Shown here piece by piece: positions 24,901 through 35,283 of a DNA stretch of 64,000 nucleotides. The notes under the pieces are model-generated. The model saw only the letters and a list, made by a program, of their open reading frames with translations. It did not search any database and had not been told where the DNA came from. This DNA is from Artocarpus heterophyllus. Taxonomy: Eukaryota > Streptophyta > Magnoliopsida > Rosales > Moraceae. The DNA lies in NCBI GenBank assembly GCA_025403435.1, contig CM046351.1, positions 27,245,730 through 27,309,729 of the forward strand, in the 5' to 3' direction. Position 1 is the stretch's first letter. Each line of letters starts with the position of its first letter. Position numbers and translations under genes: made by a program.

Positions 24901-26628
24901 ATCTTGATGTCTCGGTTTCTTTTGTTCACTCAATTTTTGTAATCTCACTTGATCCTCATAGACTTGCTTTGGTGCCATCGGAACTAGGGTGATTGTCTGT
25001 TGATTAAACAGGAATGAGTACTTGTTGGTGAAGCCATCATGCTACACATATTGATCAAATTGCCATGGTCTTCCCAACAAGAGATGTCCCGCTTGCATCG
25101 GTGCCACATCGCACAATACTTCATCTTCATATTTACCAATCCAAAATGGTACCACCACTTGCTTTGTAACCCTCACTTCACCACTATCATTCAACCATTG
25201 CAGCTTGTATGGTCGAGGGTGCTTAAGTGTTATAAGCCCTAGCTTTTCCACCATGGACCTACTTGCAACATTGGTGCAACTACCGCTATCGATAATAACA
25301 CTACATACCTTGTCTTTAACATGGCAATGAGTGTGAAAGATGTTCTCCCGCTGTACTTATTCTTCCTCTTCTTTAGCATGCAAGCTTAAGGCTCGACGTG
25401 CGACTAGTCCTAACATCTCACCGTGTTCGGCCCCAAACTCATTGTCTCCCATGAGGGTGTCCTCCAATGGTGGCATACCATCAAGATCAGCTTCATCTTT
25501 GGAATCGATCTCACCATCTTCTCGGATAACCATAACTCGCTTGTTTGGACATTGGCTAGCTATGTGTCCTCTCCCTTGGCATTTGAAGCATTTAATCTCA
25601 CTAGAACGATTCAAAGTAGGGGCTGATTTACCTTGAGAAACCATGGTGGAGGTGGCTGGTTTATGCTCGGGTTTAGCCTTAGAGGCGGATGGATTTTCTT
25701 CTTTCTTTGGGTAGCTCATCCTCCAAGGAGCGGTGTTTGGATGTGGTGGGGCTGGTCTTGGTCATGCACCACCTCTCTTGAATTGCCTCTCAACCTTGAT
25801 TGCCATATGCACCAAATCCTCCAACTCCACATAATGGTGTATCTCGATCGTGTTGGCAATCTCTCGGTTTAACCCATTCAAAAATCTAGCCATTGTCGCC
25901 TCCCGATCCTCTTCCACATTAGCTCTAATCATAGCCATCTCCATCTCTTTATAGTATTCATCTACGCTTTGAATACCTTGATGGAGACCTTGCAGCTTGA
26001 GGTATAGATCCTGGTAGTAGTGACTTGGCACAAATCGTTGTCTCATCACTCTCTTCATCTCATCCCAAGTTTCAATAGGACGATCCCTATTCCGCCTCCT
26101 ATTAATGCACAACTGATCCTACCACACAATAGCATAATCAGTAAACTCAATGGTAGCAAGTTTTACCTTCTTTAATTTAGAGTAGTTGTGACAATCAAAA
26201 ACCAACTCCATCTTCTTTTCCCACTCAAGGTATGCTTCAGGGTCACTTTTTCCTTGAAACGCTAGAATTTTCATCTTGATACTTCCCAAGTTGTCGTCTA
26301 CCCAGTTCCTAGCTTCTCTACCCCGACCAAATCTCCTATGGCTGCTTACTGACATCTTATCAAACTCCTCCTCTAAATCGTCCCCTTCAAGTTCATCCAA
26401 ATTCTCCACTTCCTGTTGGTACAACCTATTCCTCCTTGGGGCATTCGGAGCAATTGGTGGTTGCCCCCGTTGTGTTCCCTCTTCTACCCTATCCAACCTC
26501 TCATGGATTTAATCTAACTCCCTCCTCAACATCCGTCTCATCTCCCCCATGAATGCTTGCATTTGCAAATTCGGTTCAACAGGTGGTTGAACCTCTTCAT
26601 TTGTGTTATTCTCTTGACTTTGAGACAT
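21748..26628 (-). pseudogene. gypsy gag-pol polyprotein, broken
   Basis: Starts with ATG at 26628 (MSQSQENNTNEEV). In order: capsid, a CCHC zinc knuckle (CFKCQGRGHIASQC, about 25590), retropepsin DSG (IDSGSCTNVAS, about 25290), a Lys/Glu-rich linker, RT ([29 protein letters not shown]), RNase H, the integrase zinc-binding region ([10 protein letters not shown]) and core, and an integrase C-terminal part ending MRARAKRFKEELNNL. No chromodomain is visible. Breaks seen: in-frame TAA at 26509-26511, TAG near 26118, TGA near 25760, TAA near 25355, TAG near 25040, frame change near 24360, TGA and TAG at 24130-24175, frame changes near 23960 and 23545, and TAG near 22485. The RT active site reads HFDD instead of the usual YFDD/YIDD (24029-24031). 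It cannot make a functional polyprotein. Confidence 0.9.
21974..21988 (-). other. polypurine tract of the gypsy element
   Basis: On the - strand this reads AAAAGGGGGGGAA directly before the TGATGAGGAC start of the 3' LTR. It is the expected plus-strand primer site and fixes the LTR boundary. Confidence 0.85.
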
Positions 26629-27487
26629 GATTGAATTCTATAAAAGAAAGTTAGAACAATATAGAAAGGAACCTCACCACACTCCCCCACGTGTTTCCCT
26701 TGAAATAAAATGATTCACTCAAAATCACTCGTGTTTCACTCAATTAATTTGGATTTTACCCTCTAATACGTTCACTCTCTCTGCCTTTTTCCACTCGTAT
26801 TCTTCTTTTAGTTCTTTCAAAACTAATCAAACAATAACAAGAAGGATTCAAGCAGCAATTTAAGGTAAGAGACAAACCAAAGGATGCAAATTTGGCCATG
26901 GATTTTGATGAATTTTGTCACTCAAGCGTAGGGTTTTGACAAAAGGGGGTCTAAGACGTAAGAAACATGAACAGAACAAAAAAATTTAAGAGGGATTCCT
27001 AGACTTTTTTTTTTCTTAGATCCTCTTGATTTTTTTTCCTTCTTTTCTCTTCTTTTCTTTTCTTTCGTTTCTTTTCCTTTCTTTTTTTTTTTTTTTATAA
27101 TTTGGCAAGGAACCACTAGAACAAATCAAGATTGTAAACTGGGTTCACAAGATAGAATCCACAATTTCAAACTAGAATTACAATATCAAGATTAGAAGAA
27201 TCCCCCAAAAGAAACCTAGAAAACTAAAGAATCAATGCAGAATCCTAAAGAAATTCAAGAACGAAAAAAAATTGTAACCCTAGAAACCAAAAGAGCAATT
27301 CGAGTTTAACTCTTTCAACACTAAAGAAATAATTCAAGAACCATTAATGATGATTTCAAAAAACCCTAAAGAACCAAATTTGAAATAGATATATATATAT
27401 ATTTTCTTTGGCCGAATTGACACCCTAACCCTAATTCATAAATTTGGCCTGGAAACAAGAAAAAGATAAGCAAACCTGACAATCCTA

Positions 27488-27500
27488 GTCTCTGATACCA
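27488..27500 (-). other. primer-binding site (tRNA-iMet) of the gypsy element
   Basis: The - strand reads TGGTATCAGAGAC two bases after the end of the 5' LTR. It matches the complement of the 3' end of plant initiator tRNA-Met (TGGTATCAGAGCC) except near the last positions. Confidence 0.85.
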
Positions 27501-27502
27501 AC

Positions 27503-28322
27503 TGATACGAACCACGCCAACCACGTGACAAAACCCGATATCAAATCTGGAATTTTGAACCCCAAGACCTCTCAAGTTGAGTGGAACCGCGACCCGTTGC
27601 TTAGCAAAACAAGAACCTTAGTATGATGGAGAGCCACAAACAGGTATGGAAAGTCTGTTTGATAAGTCAATTGAATGCCACAAGGAATCCTTGATAAGTT
27701 CAAAAAAGTTTCTTCAAGAACTCAAGAAGAATAACTTTCAATATGAATGAACATCAAAAAACTGAATTGCATAATCTGAAAGAGGGCCTTATATGGCCGA
27801 AATTCACATAGGGTTTATCTTTAAATGCAAAATTCCTAATCTACCCTTAATGAAAGAAACGCCTAAATAAAGCCCTAGAATGGAATTATTTAACTCAAGA
27901 TTCCTTCCTCCTATTCACGCCTATAATAAAGTTGAAACAAAAATTCTAAATTTCAAATTTTGAAACTAAAACTTAAACTAAAATAAGATTACAAAGAATT
28001 CAAATCTTGAATCTTGAATCTTGAATCTTTGCTGGACACACCACTCCTACATGTGTACGTGTACGGAATGAACATGCAAGTTGGCCATGCAAGGACTCAA
28101 TGTGCGTGTTTGGCTGATTGGCTCCCTTTCACCTATACTTTGATGAGTAAAACTAGCCTTTGCTCACCCTTAGTAGTGAACACACTCTCTTCTTGTTGTG
28201 GAACTCTCTGGACCAGGTTATTCAGCTCTTCTTTGAATCTTTTAGCTCGAGCCCTCATCACCGGAACAACTGGAACTTGAATCAGATCATGAAAATTCCT
28301 TGAAGTCTTGATGTCCTCATCA
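27503..28322 (-). repeat. 5' LTR of the gypsy element
   Basis: 820 bp, the right copy of the pair. Because the pol frame extends into the LTR, the 28014-28322 part reads like the end of integrase even though it lies upstream of gag. This is a copy of the LTR-encoded tail and not a second element. Confidence 0.92.
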
Positions 28323-28448
28323 CAATGGACATATAATGAGGACGTGAGAGTTTGAGAGAGAAAAAGTTTGAATGTAGGGGCGTACGATCAAATTCGATTG
28401 TGGAATATAAAGACCCAGAAGTGGGGGCTAAAACTACGTCGTTTAGCC
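28323..28448. other. pre-insertion sequence flanking the gypsy element
   Basis: Starts with the CAATG target duplication and should be the original continuation of the sequence ending at 21151. No feature recognised. Confidence 0.4.
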
Positions 28449-28451
28449 TTC

Positions 28452-28620
28452 ACATTACACAACGATTTTTTAAAAAACCGTCGTGTAATATTACGCTTGC
28501 ACAATGTTTTCATAAAAAACTGTCATGTAAGCATATATATTCCACGATGATCTTTTTACAAACCATCATGGAATATTACTTTTTATGACGGTTTTTTAGG
28601 AACACCGTCATGAAAAATTG
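28452..28620. repeat. CACTA subterminal hairpin array
   Basis: Four hairpins at roughly 43-bp spacing (about 28455, 28496, 28540, 28583). The first pairs TTACACAACG with CGTCGTGTAA around a central TTTTTTAAAAAA; the others have stems of the type ATGACGGTTTTT and complements. Same stem family as at 17290-17610. Confidence 0.65.
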
Positions 28621-28817
28621 GTCTAAAAACAACAATTTTAAAAGTTTTTCTCGTCTACCCAGGGTGGCCAGCCCGTGTGTTAAGCATCCAATGGCCTAGA
28701 GTTTTTACTTTTTGTTATTTTTATCATAAATATAACTTTAAATAGATATCTTTTAGCTTAAACAAAGATGAAAAACAAAATAAAGAAATATATTGAAATA
28801 AATTGACATAAATGTGT

Positions 28818-31589
28818 TTATAAATGCTCATTTTTTGCATCTTTTTTTTTTATTGGTTCCTCAATACATATCCATTCCACATCTTCACAAAGTAAGTGCG
28901 AAATATCCTTTTCAAAATTATCAATCTTTTCAACTGATAGTAATCCCTTTGTAAATGAGGGGATGGCCGTGCAATCCTTAGCAACTTCTTCACCATCAAT
29001 AACTAATCTTGGCTCCATCTGGACAACTAGGGACAATTTTAAATCTTGGTGATCTGTTGTATAAAAAACTAGGATTGCTGGTGATGTCATAATGAAGGGA
29101 TCATTCTTGTTTCCCAATCTTCTAAAGTCAACCACCATGATGCCGTCATGATTGGTCATAACTAGTTATTTTCGGGCCACTTGCACTTAAAAAGTGCTAA
29201 GCGCAATCCCCCATAATCAAGTTCCCAAATATCTTCAATGCAACTGAAGTAGTTCATGGTCCCATATACCAATCCTTGTCCTTGGTGGAGAAATATGCAT
29301 AGCTTGGCACTGAGAGTCACTATGCTATTTTGGAAAAGATGCTTATTATCTCTTTTGTGAGTGCAAAAAGTGTAACCATTTATGGAATAGGACGTATACC
29401 TTGTAACTACCGATGACGGTTCTCTAGCCAAGTTTTTTAAGTCTTATAACCTACCTTTACCTTGTGTTGTGGAGCACTTACTAATATGTATGCTCTAATC
29501 CACAACCGAAAGGTCCGGTTGTGTTCATCTTGCAATAACTTCTCATTTTTCACTTTTATTAGGTTTGCCTTTTTTAATTCCTTCATGTGCACCTTAATGA
29601 AAGGCTCCAATTCATTAGCATTGTGTAAGAGATAAAGACAAGCTTGCTCCCACTCCCCTCAATTTACCGAGGAGGGATTGCCAATAGATAGTCCCCTAGC
29701 CTCAATATTTATTGTCTTTGGCACTCGAATTGCTTCCGCATTGGACAAGTACTCGGAGTAAAATTCAACTGAAAAAATTCAACTGATTCCTTGACTATGT
29801 AACTTTCTATGATACATCCCTATGGCCTATTTCGGTTCTTCACTTAGTCCTTCAAAACCTTCATATATCTTTCAAATGGGTACATCCATCTTAAATATAC
29901 CGGTCCGTATAACTTAACTTCATGTACTAAGTGCACCATTAAATGAATCATGATATCAAAAAATTCTTGTAGAAAATACGTCTCAAGAATGTATAAGGTT
30001 TACACCAACTCTGATTGTAGTGAATCTATCATAAGTGGATCAATTACCTGGAGCATATTGAATTAAAGAATGAGCACAAGTTAGTAATTGTAAAGCTCAC
30101 ATCCTTTGTTAGAATTTCCCACAACGTAAGTGGTAGTAATTGTTGCATTAACATTTAACAATCATGTGTTTTCATGCCAATAAGTTTCAAATCCTTCACC
30201 AACACCAACTTTTTAAAGTTCAAAGAATAGGCATCTCGCACTTTCAATGAAGCAACCCATTTACAAAGCTTTCTTTTTTCCGCTCTTGATAACTTGTGCT
30301 TCATTGGAGGTAAGTAAGTACGGTTTCTTCTTTTCTTGGGAAACAAACTAGGCCTAATATCTACTTCTATGAGATCCAACCGTGCTTTTTCACCATCTTT
30401 AGTCTTGCTAGAATGTTAAGCAACGTACCAACTATTAATTCACAAACATTTTTCTCAATATGCATAACATCTAAGCAATGATGAACAAAAAGTCTTCTCT
30501 AATATTGAAGATAAAAAAACGATTGATCTCTTTTTCCATGGTCCATCTATCGATGGCTCGTTCTTACCTTACTTTATCTTCTCGAATACCACTTTCATAT
30601 CTTTTACCATTTCAAATATTTGTTCACCTGTCATAGGACTTTATTCGATGTTGCCATCAAAGGCTTTCTTTTGTTTGCGGTAACGATGATCTCTTGGCAA
30701 CCATCTTCTATGACCAAGAAAAACGGCTTTCTTACCATTCTTCAATTGTTTGTGAGATATTTCTTTCATGCAAATGGGACAACCAATAGAACTCTTCATT
30801 GAATAACCAGATAAATTGCCATATGTGGGGAAGTCATTAATTGTCCATATCAACATTGCATGGAGTACGAACGTCTTTTTTTGGTAAGTATCTCTAACTT
30901 CGATTCTATTTTCACATAAGTTTTTTAGGTCATCGATTAACGATGCTGAGTTGACATCAATGTTATTTCCTGGTTGGACTCATGTTACTATGTGGGTTCA
31001 TTCCATTTGTCGACAAAGCAAAATATATATTTCTTGGATCTGCACTAAACTCAAGGAAGATTGGCTTCAAAAGTCTTCCATTGTGGTGAATCCGCCGAAC
31101 GTCTAAGCATACCATCATTGACCCATTTGTCATGATGATATGTCAAATTCTTGGCATGTTTTGTATTTCTAAATAAACACTTTAAACATGGTATCAGTGG
31201 ATTGTACCATAACACCTTCGTTGGCACTCCATTTTTACCATCTTTTGGCTCCTTTTCTTTCTTCCACCTTGATTGTTGACAAACCAGACAATAATTCTCA
31301 TCCTCATACTCATTCCTAAAAAGAAAACAATCATTTTCACAAGCATGAATTTTCTCATACTCCATACCTAAAGTGCTTAAAGTCTTCTTAGCCTCATACA
31401 TACTAGTTGGTAATTTATTACCCTTTGGTAGAAGCCTAGAAATTCCAAAAACTTTGTGAAACTAGAATTTGACCATCCACCTGACGCTTTCAAATTCCAT
31501 AATCCAACTAAAGTGGACAATTTGGTGAAATTGGTACACCCCTTATACATGGGTGTCTTGGCATCATTCATCATTGTCTTAAATAAATC
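28818..31589 (-). pseudogene. TNP2-like transposase with DUF4216 end, decayed
   Basis: Conserved TNP2 blocks appear in order on the - strand: TPMYKGCTNFTKLSTLVGLW (about 31550), MYEAKKTLSTLGMEYEKIHA (31401), a Cys-rich zinc-like stretch (CENDCFLFRNEYEDENYC), LRRSADSPQWKTF (about 31090), TINDFPTYGNLSGYS (about 30840) with GCPIC, then YLPPMKHKLSRAEKR and LIGMKTHDC (30155-30320). The DUF4216-type tail follows (SINGYTFCTHKRDNK, IWELDYGG, 28818-29431). TNP2 is the catalytic transposase of plant En/Spm elements. Stops and frameshifts break it into at least six frames and the copia insertion splits its N-terminal part, so it is dead. Confidence 0.85.
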
Positions 31590-33026
31590 TGTTAGACATG
31601 TATCCTCTAAGGAGTAAAAATGTAATACGTTTTTGGAGACATTTTTATCAATAAAGAATTTATTCATTTATATATACCAAATATTGTCCTCTTTACGTTC
31701 ATATTTGTTGAATGTATGATAAGCAAACAGTAGTCTGAGACTGTCAGTCTAAACCTTAAGAGTTGGGCATATGATGGGATGATTATGTGGTAGACACGAC
31801 TCTTAAGGTGATGGTCTAAAATATATGATCCGCAATCGAGGGAATAAAGTTGGGCGCTTTATTCATGTAAAGATTGTTATGTTGTCTATATCCCTTTTGG
31901 GAGATGGTTTGTCTTAGCCATCGGAGTTGGACTCTGTGAATAGAAACATTGGCGCGTTGTCATAGGTGACGATGTGTTGGATCGGGACATAAAGTGAATT
32001 GATTTGGATTAATAATTCTGTCTTGGCAAATCGATTCACTTTAGACAATCATTTGTATTGTATCTTAATCCTGAGATGAATAATGGGCCCGTTGTCTCGA
32101 CTTGTGTCTTTTGATGTACCAATGGGTGACTCCCACATCTCTATAGTGGCATGCATGCCGGTACGTTGGAGGCATGACTCTTGGTAGCGTAGACTTGTTA
32201 TTCATAGATATGGAATCCATAGCTCCTCTTTAGGAGTAATGATATCCTCTTATATGCGTTGTCCTGTAATTGGAAAACTGGAGCGCTCAACCATTTGGAT
32301 ACATAGGTGTAACCGAATGGTATACTATCTTTAGATGGTAAGTTTTCTAATGGTGAGACAATGGAACGTAAGATAAAAATAATCGGGAAGGTAAGACAGA
32401 ACTTGTCCTTAAGCCGATTATGGATGATCATATTTGGATGCGATACACTATGATATGTCATGGAGACTTAGCTACACGAGCTTCGTAATTCTATAAAGTT
32501 CGAGAGTGCAGCTCCAAGCTTTTAGTGGAGTAGCGTTGGAGTTGATAATTGTGAAATGTATATCTGGGATATTGGGTTTCATATTTATCATGAGCTTGAA
32601 CTTTATAGGTCCATTTTGGTCCCCTTTGCTAGCTCACAAAATCCTGTAACGACACGGCGTGTTTTTCCAATAATTGGTGACTTATGTCGGATTTATCAGA
32701 TTGGTTTAAAATTTATAAGAATCAAATAATTCATGTCTGTTTATCGGTTGAATTAATTATGTAAGAAATTAGTTCAAGATGAACTTGTTGAATTATGGCG
32801 TTCGGATAATTCTTGTCTGTTTATCGGTTGTTTTAATTTTGGACGATTAAAACAAGATAAACTTGTAGAATTATTGTGAATTGATTTATTTTCTTAGAGA
32901 TTATCTTGATAAAGTTTGTTTTGATCAGATATCTTTTCTATTGGGCTATTTGAATCAAAACTGAGACTTTATCCTTTAGAATCTCGGGTGGAAAATAAAA
33001 GATTCGCGGAGATTTTTTCTCGGCAG

Positions 33027-33104
33027 TTCGGCATGCCGGATGACGTGTTCGGCCTGCCGAACTGGCCAGTTCGGCCTGCCTATCTCACAGTTCGGCATGC
33101 CGAC
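33027..33104 (+). repeat. phased palindrome block in the 5' LTR
   Basis: Four 14-bp imperfect palindromes start at 33027 (TTCGGCATGCCGGA), 33048 (TTCGGCCTGCCGAA), 33070 (TTCGGCCTGCCTAT) and 33091 (TTCGGCATGCCGAC), a pitch of 21, 22 and 21 bp. They lie about 120-200 bp upstream of the TATA box, a place suited to promoter regulation. The 3' LTR has the identical block at 40689-40766. Confidence 0.85.
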
Positions 33105-33222
33105 CGCGACAGCTAAGATTACGCGTTTTTCACGCGTATCTTATCAGATATTGATCCGAACTTGATTCTGTTTCGATTTTTGAGACCTAATCTGATATGG
33201 ACTGACCCCAAGGACCAATAGG

Positions 33223-33230
33223 TATAAAAA
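33223..33230 (+). promoter_or_regulatory. TATA box of the 5' LTR
   Basis: TATAAAAA preceded a few bases upstream by a CCAAT word (GGACCAATAG) and followed by a leader-like region. This is the likely start region for the genomic RNA of the element. The same word is at 40885-40892 in the 3' LTR, where it could drive transcription into the right flank. Confidence 0.7.
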
Positions 33231-33624
33231 GGGAGTGAGTCTAATGATTTACTCAGATCAATTTGAGAGATTAAGAGTGATACTCTTCTAGTGAGCATCT
33301 GAAAACTCCCTGAGAGCTTTTGGTCACAAATCACGAACACTAGCTTTGGGTTCTCTCTATTGGTTGGAAGGAGAGTCACCGGTGGAAGAGCTGTACGTGT
33401 GAGCCCACACTCACTCCGGTTGTGGATAGAGAATAGCAAAGAAGACCAGTTGGTTGAGGCTCTTCTGGAACGTTACTTCTCTACACAGGTCGCGGAGGTT
33501 CTTCGGCACACTGAGGTTAGTAAGATCTGTTTAATTTATACATATAATATGTCAAACTTGTGTTTTGGAAAATACTCTGATGAAAAATTTTAAAAATTCC
33601 GCTGCGCATTTTGTTTCCAACAAT

Positions 33625-33637
33625 TGGTATCAGAGCC
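33625..33637 (+). other. primer-binding site (tRNA-iMet) of the copia element
   Basis: TGGTATCAGAGCC, two bases after the LTR end, exactly complementary to the 3' end of plant initiator tRNA-Met. Confidence 0.95.
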
Positions 33638-34134
33638 GAGGTTTTTACATAAATTTGCAAGTTTGTGATCATGTTATATGCATAAATTTTGTGATCTTAA
33701 TCTCTCCAATGCTTGAATTAAATTTTATAGAGAGATGGCACTCTAGGTTTCTATATAATATATATGTTGTCATGGATTATATGGTGAATGTTTATTAATT
33801 AATTATGGTTGATTAAATTGTTGTTTAATTATTTATTAATTAATTAATACCGGTTATGGTTCCTTAGAGGTTAGAATGTGTATCTAGGTTTTTCATGTAA
33901 TTAGATGGCGGACTATCATCTCCGTCTTGGAATTATTATTTAATTTTTAATTTGTAAGAATTTTGTAATTAAATAATTATTCAGAGAAGACGAACGAGAA
34001 GTCAGAACTTAAAGATAGATGATGGCGCCTCTAGGTATTTCCTGAGTCTCTAATTTTATGTTTTTGAATTGTTGAAAATAAAATTGATGAATTGCATTAA
34101 AATTGTATTTTCTGGATTGAGGGTTTTCTGCTCG

Positions 34135-34317
34135 GTCGGCATGCCGGACCTCATAGTTCGGTAGGCCGAAGGTCACAGATCGGCAGGCCGGACGTACGGT
34201 CCGGCAGGCCGACAGTGGGGCAGAAATTTTGGTGCTCTGCCGGCAGGCCGAACCTTCATGTTCGGCAGGCCGAACCACCATGATCGGCAGACCGATCACC
34301 CAGATCGGCCCGCCGAC
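34135..34317 (+). repeat. phased palindrome array in the copia leader
   Basis: Eight 14-bp units of the TTCGGCAGGCCGAA type start at 34135, 34157, 34179, 34200, 34239, 34261, 34283 and 34304. This is two blocks of four, each with pitches 22, 22, 21, separated by a 39-bp step. Individual copies vary but stay palindromic, with paired changes such as ATCGGCAGACCGAT. The array lies between the primer-binding site and gag, in the transcribed leader, so it could act as DNA sites or RNA hairpins. The surrounding sequence is AT-rich, so the GC-rich block stands out sharply. Confidence 0.88.
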
Positions 34318-35283
34318 CGAGAGCAGCCAGGTGTCCAGAAAAGGTGCAATTTTTGGTGCAGTTTTAATTTTATTTTTGGGACAATTCTGAGAAACATTAA
34401 ATTTGGATATGACCGGAAATATGAAGTGTTCGATTCATACGGGATTGAGGACTTGAAGATGGATATTACATGAAGAAGGATACAGCTTGAGGATTCAAGG
34501 ATGAAGAATCGATAAATGTCTCGATTGTTCTCTTGTAATCTTAGTTTTTCTATTCTCTAGGGTGGAACCATAATATTACGGTTATTATTATTATGCTTGT
34601 AGCTTTGCTTGATTGCTTTGCTTGTCTGCATTATAATATGATTTACCATGTATATTGATAACATGTCATATAGAATAGGGAGTGCCGCTCATATTAAAAT
34701 TGTTCATGCATAATTTTAAAATAAAACCTTGACTTCAAAAGATTGAGTGGGAGAAGGTTTTCGAAGAGAGAACCTAAGGCCTCTATCGTTGGTCCATAGG
34801 AAGAACATGATGGTCCCAACCCCTAGGAAGGGATTTCTATCATGTACCAGATTGGATCTCTGAAAGGATAAGGTATTTTAGTATGATTTATGGTTGCACA
34901 CCCCTAGGTGGTGATTATAAATCATGGATAAAATATTAAAACGGTGGTTATACACTCACATTAATTTTATTATTAACCTCCCCTAGGAGCTCTGTTAATA
35001 AAATTAATGGCCAAAGAAACGATTATTAGTATATGCTGGATCATACGGGTCCTGGATGGCATATATTAATCAGGAGGGGATCCGTGTTCCTGATTGAATT
35101 TGGCATGACTCCCCTAGGAGCTTGTTAAATTCTGAGTTGGGAATTATCGTTGTAAGGTTGTGATATTTTCAAGGTTTTGACACATAAACACATTTGTATG
35201 ATTTTACATGATTGTGTTATCTTACTAAATTATTATATATGTTTGCTTATGTTTGGTATATGATTCTTTATTGTAGATTGAAA

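Larger units (their letters stand above)
21152..28322 (-). mobile_element. complete Ty3/gypsy LTR retrotransposon (inactive)
   Basis: A 7171-bp element on the - strand with terminal repeats at 21152-21973 and 27503-28322, both starting TGATACGAAC and ending CCTCATCA on the + strand. A 5-bp target duplication is present with one transition: CAACG before 21152 and CAATG after 28322. The primer-binding site next to the 5' LTR fits initiator tRNA-Met, and the polypurine tract abuts the 3' LTR. Gag, protease, RT, RNase H and integrase follow in gypsy order. By eye the LTRs differ at roughly 5-7% of sites, mostly transitions, so the insertion is old compared with the copia element at 31590. The reading frame is broken many times. 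Confidence 0.93.
28449..31589 (-). mobile_element. CACTA element remnant with TNP2 transposase
   Basis: Left side: a subterminal hairpin array (28452-28620). The sequence just inside it (GGCCAGCCCGTGTGTTAA) aligns with the equivalent place in the other CACTA element (GATCAGTCTCGTGTATTA, about 17668), so this is a second, related left end and not part of the first. Body: decayed TNP2 and DUF4216 coding sequence on the - strand. It is cut at 31589 by the copia insertion and resumes at 41285-41365, where it ends abruptly. The exact CACTA terminus on the left is not clear (CACATTACACAACG at about 28452 may be a decayed one). Confidence 0.7.
31590..33622 (+). repeat. 5' LTR of the copia element
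   Basis: 2033 bp, TG...CA ends. Includes a CCAAT word and TATA box (33215-33230) and four phased palindromes at 33027-33104. Differs from the 3' copy mainly by transitions in the first 350 bases and the last 200. Confidence 0.97.

Noticed and set aside
27503..28322. Tandem second gypsy element, because integrase-end coding lies upstream of gag
   Set aside because: The polypurine tract at 21974-21988 and the matched ends and target duplication show that this coding tail belongs to the LTR itself, so both LTRs carry it.
32198..33439. Minus-strand frames in the copia LTR (also at 39860-41101)
   Set aside because: Identical in both LTRs because the LTRs are copies; no protein features, and non-coding LTR sequence is expected.
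34135..34317. CRISPR-like array
   Set aside because: The genome is a plant, the units are variable palindromes with 7-8 bp spacers, and they lie in a retrotransposon leader.
34009..34473. Protein-coding origin of the palindrome array (open frames on both strands)
   Set aside because: Pitches of 21, 22 and 39 bp change frame between units; the frames are by-products of GC-rich repeats.
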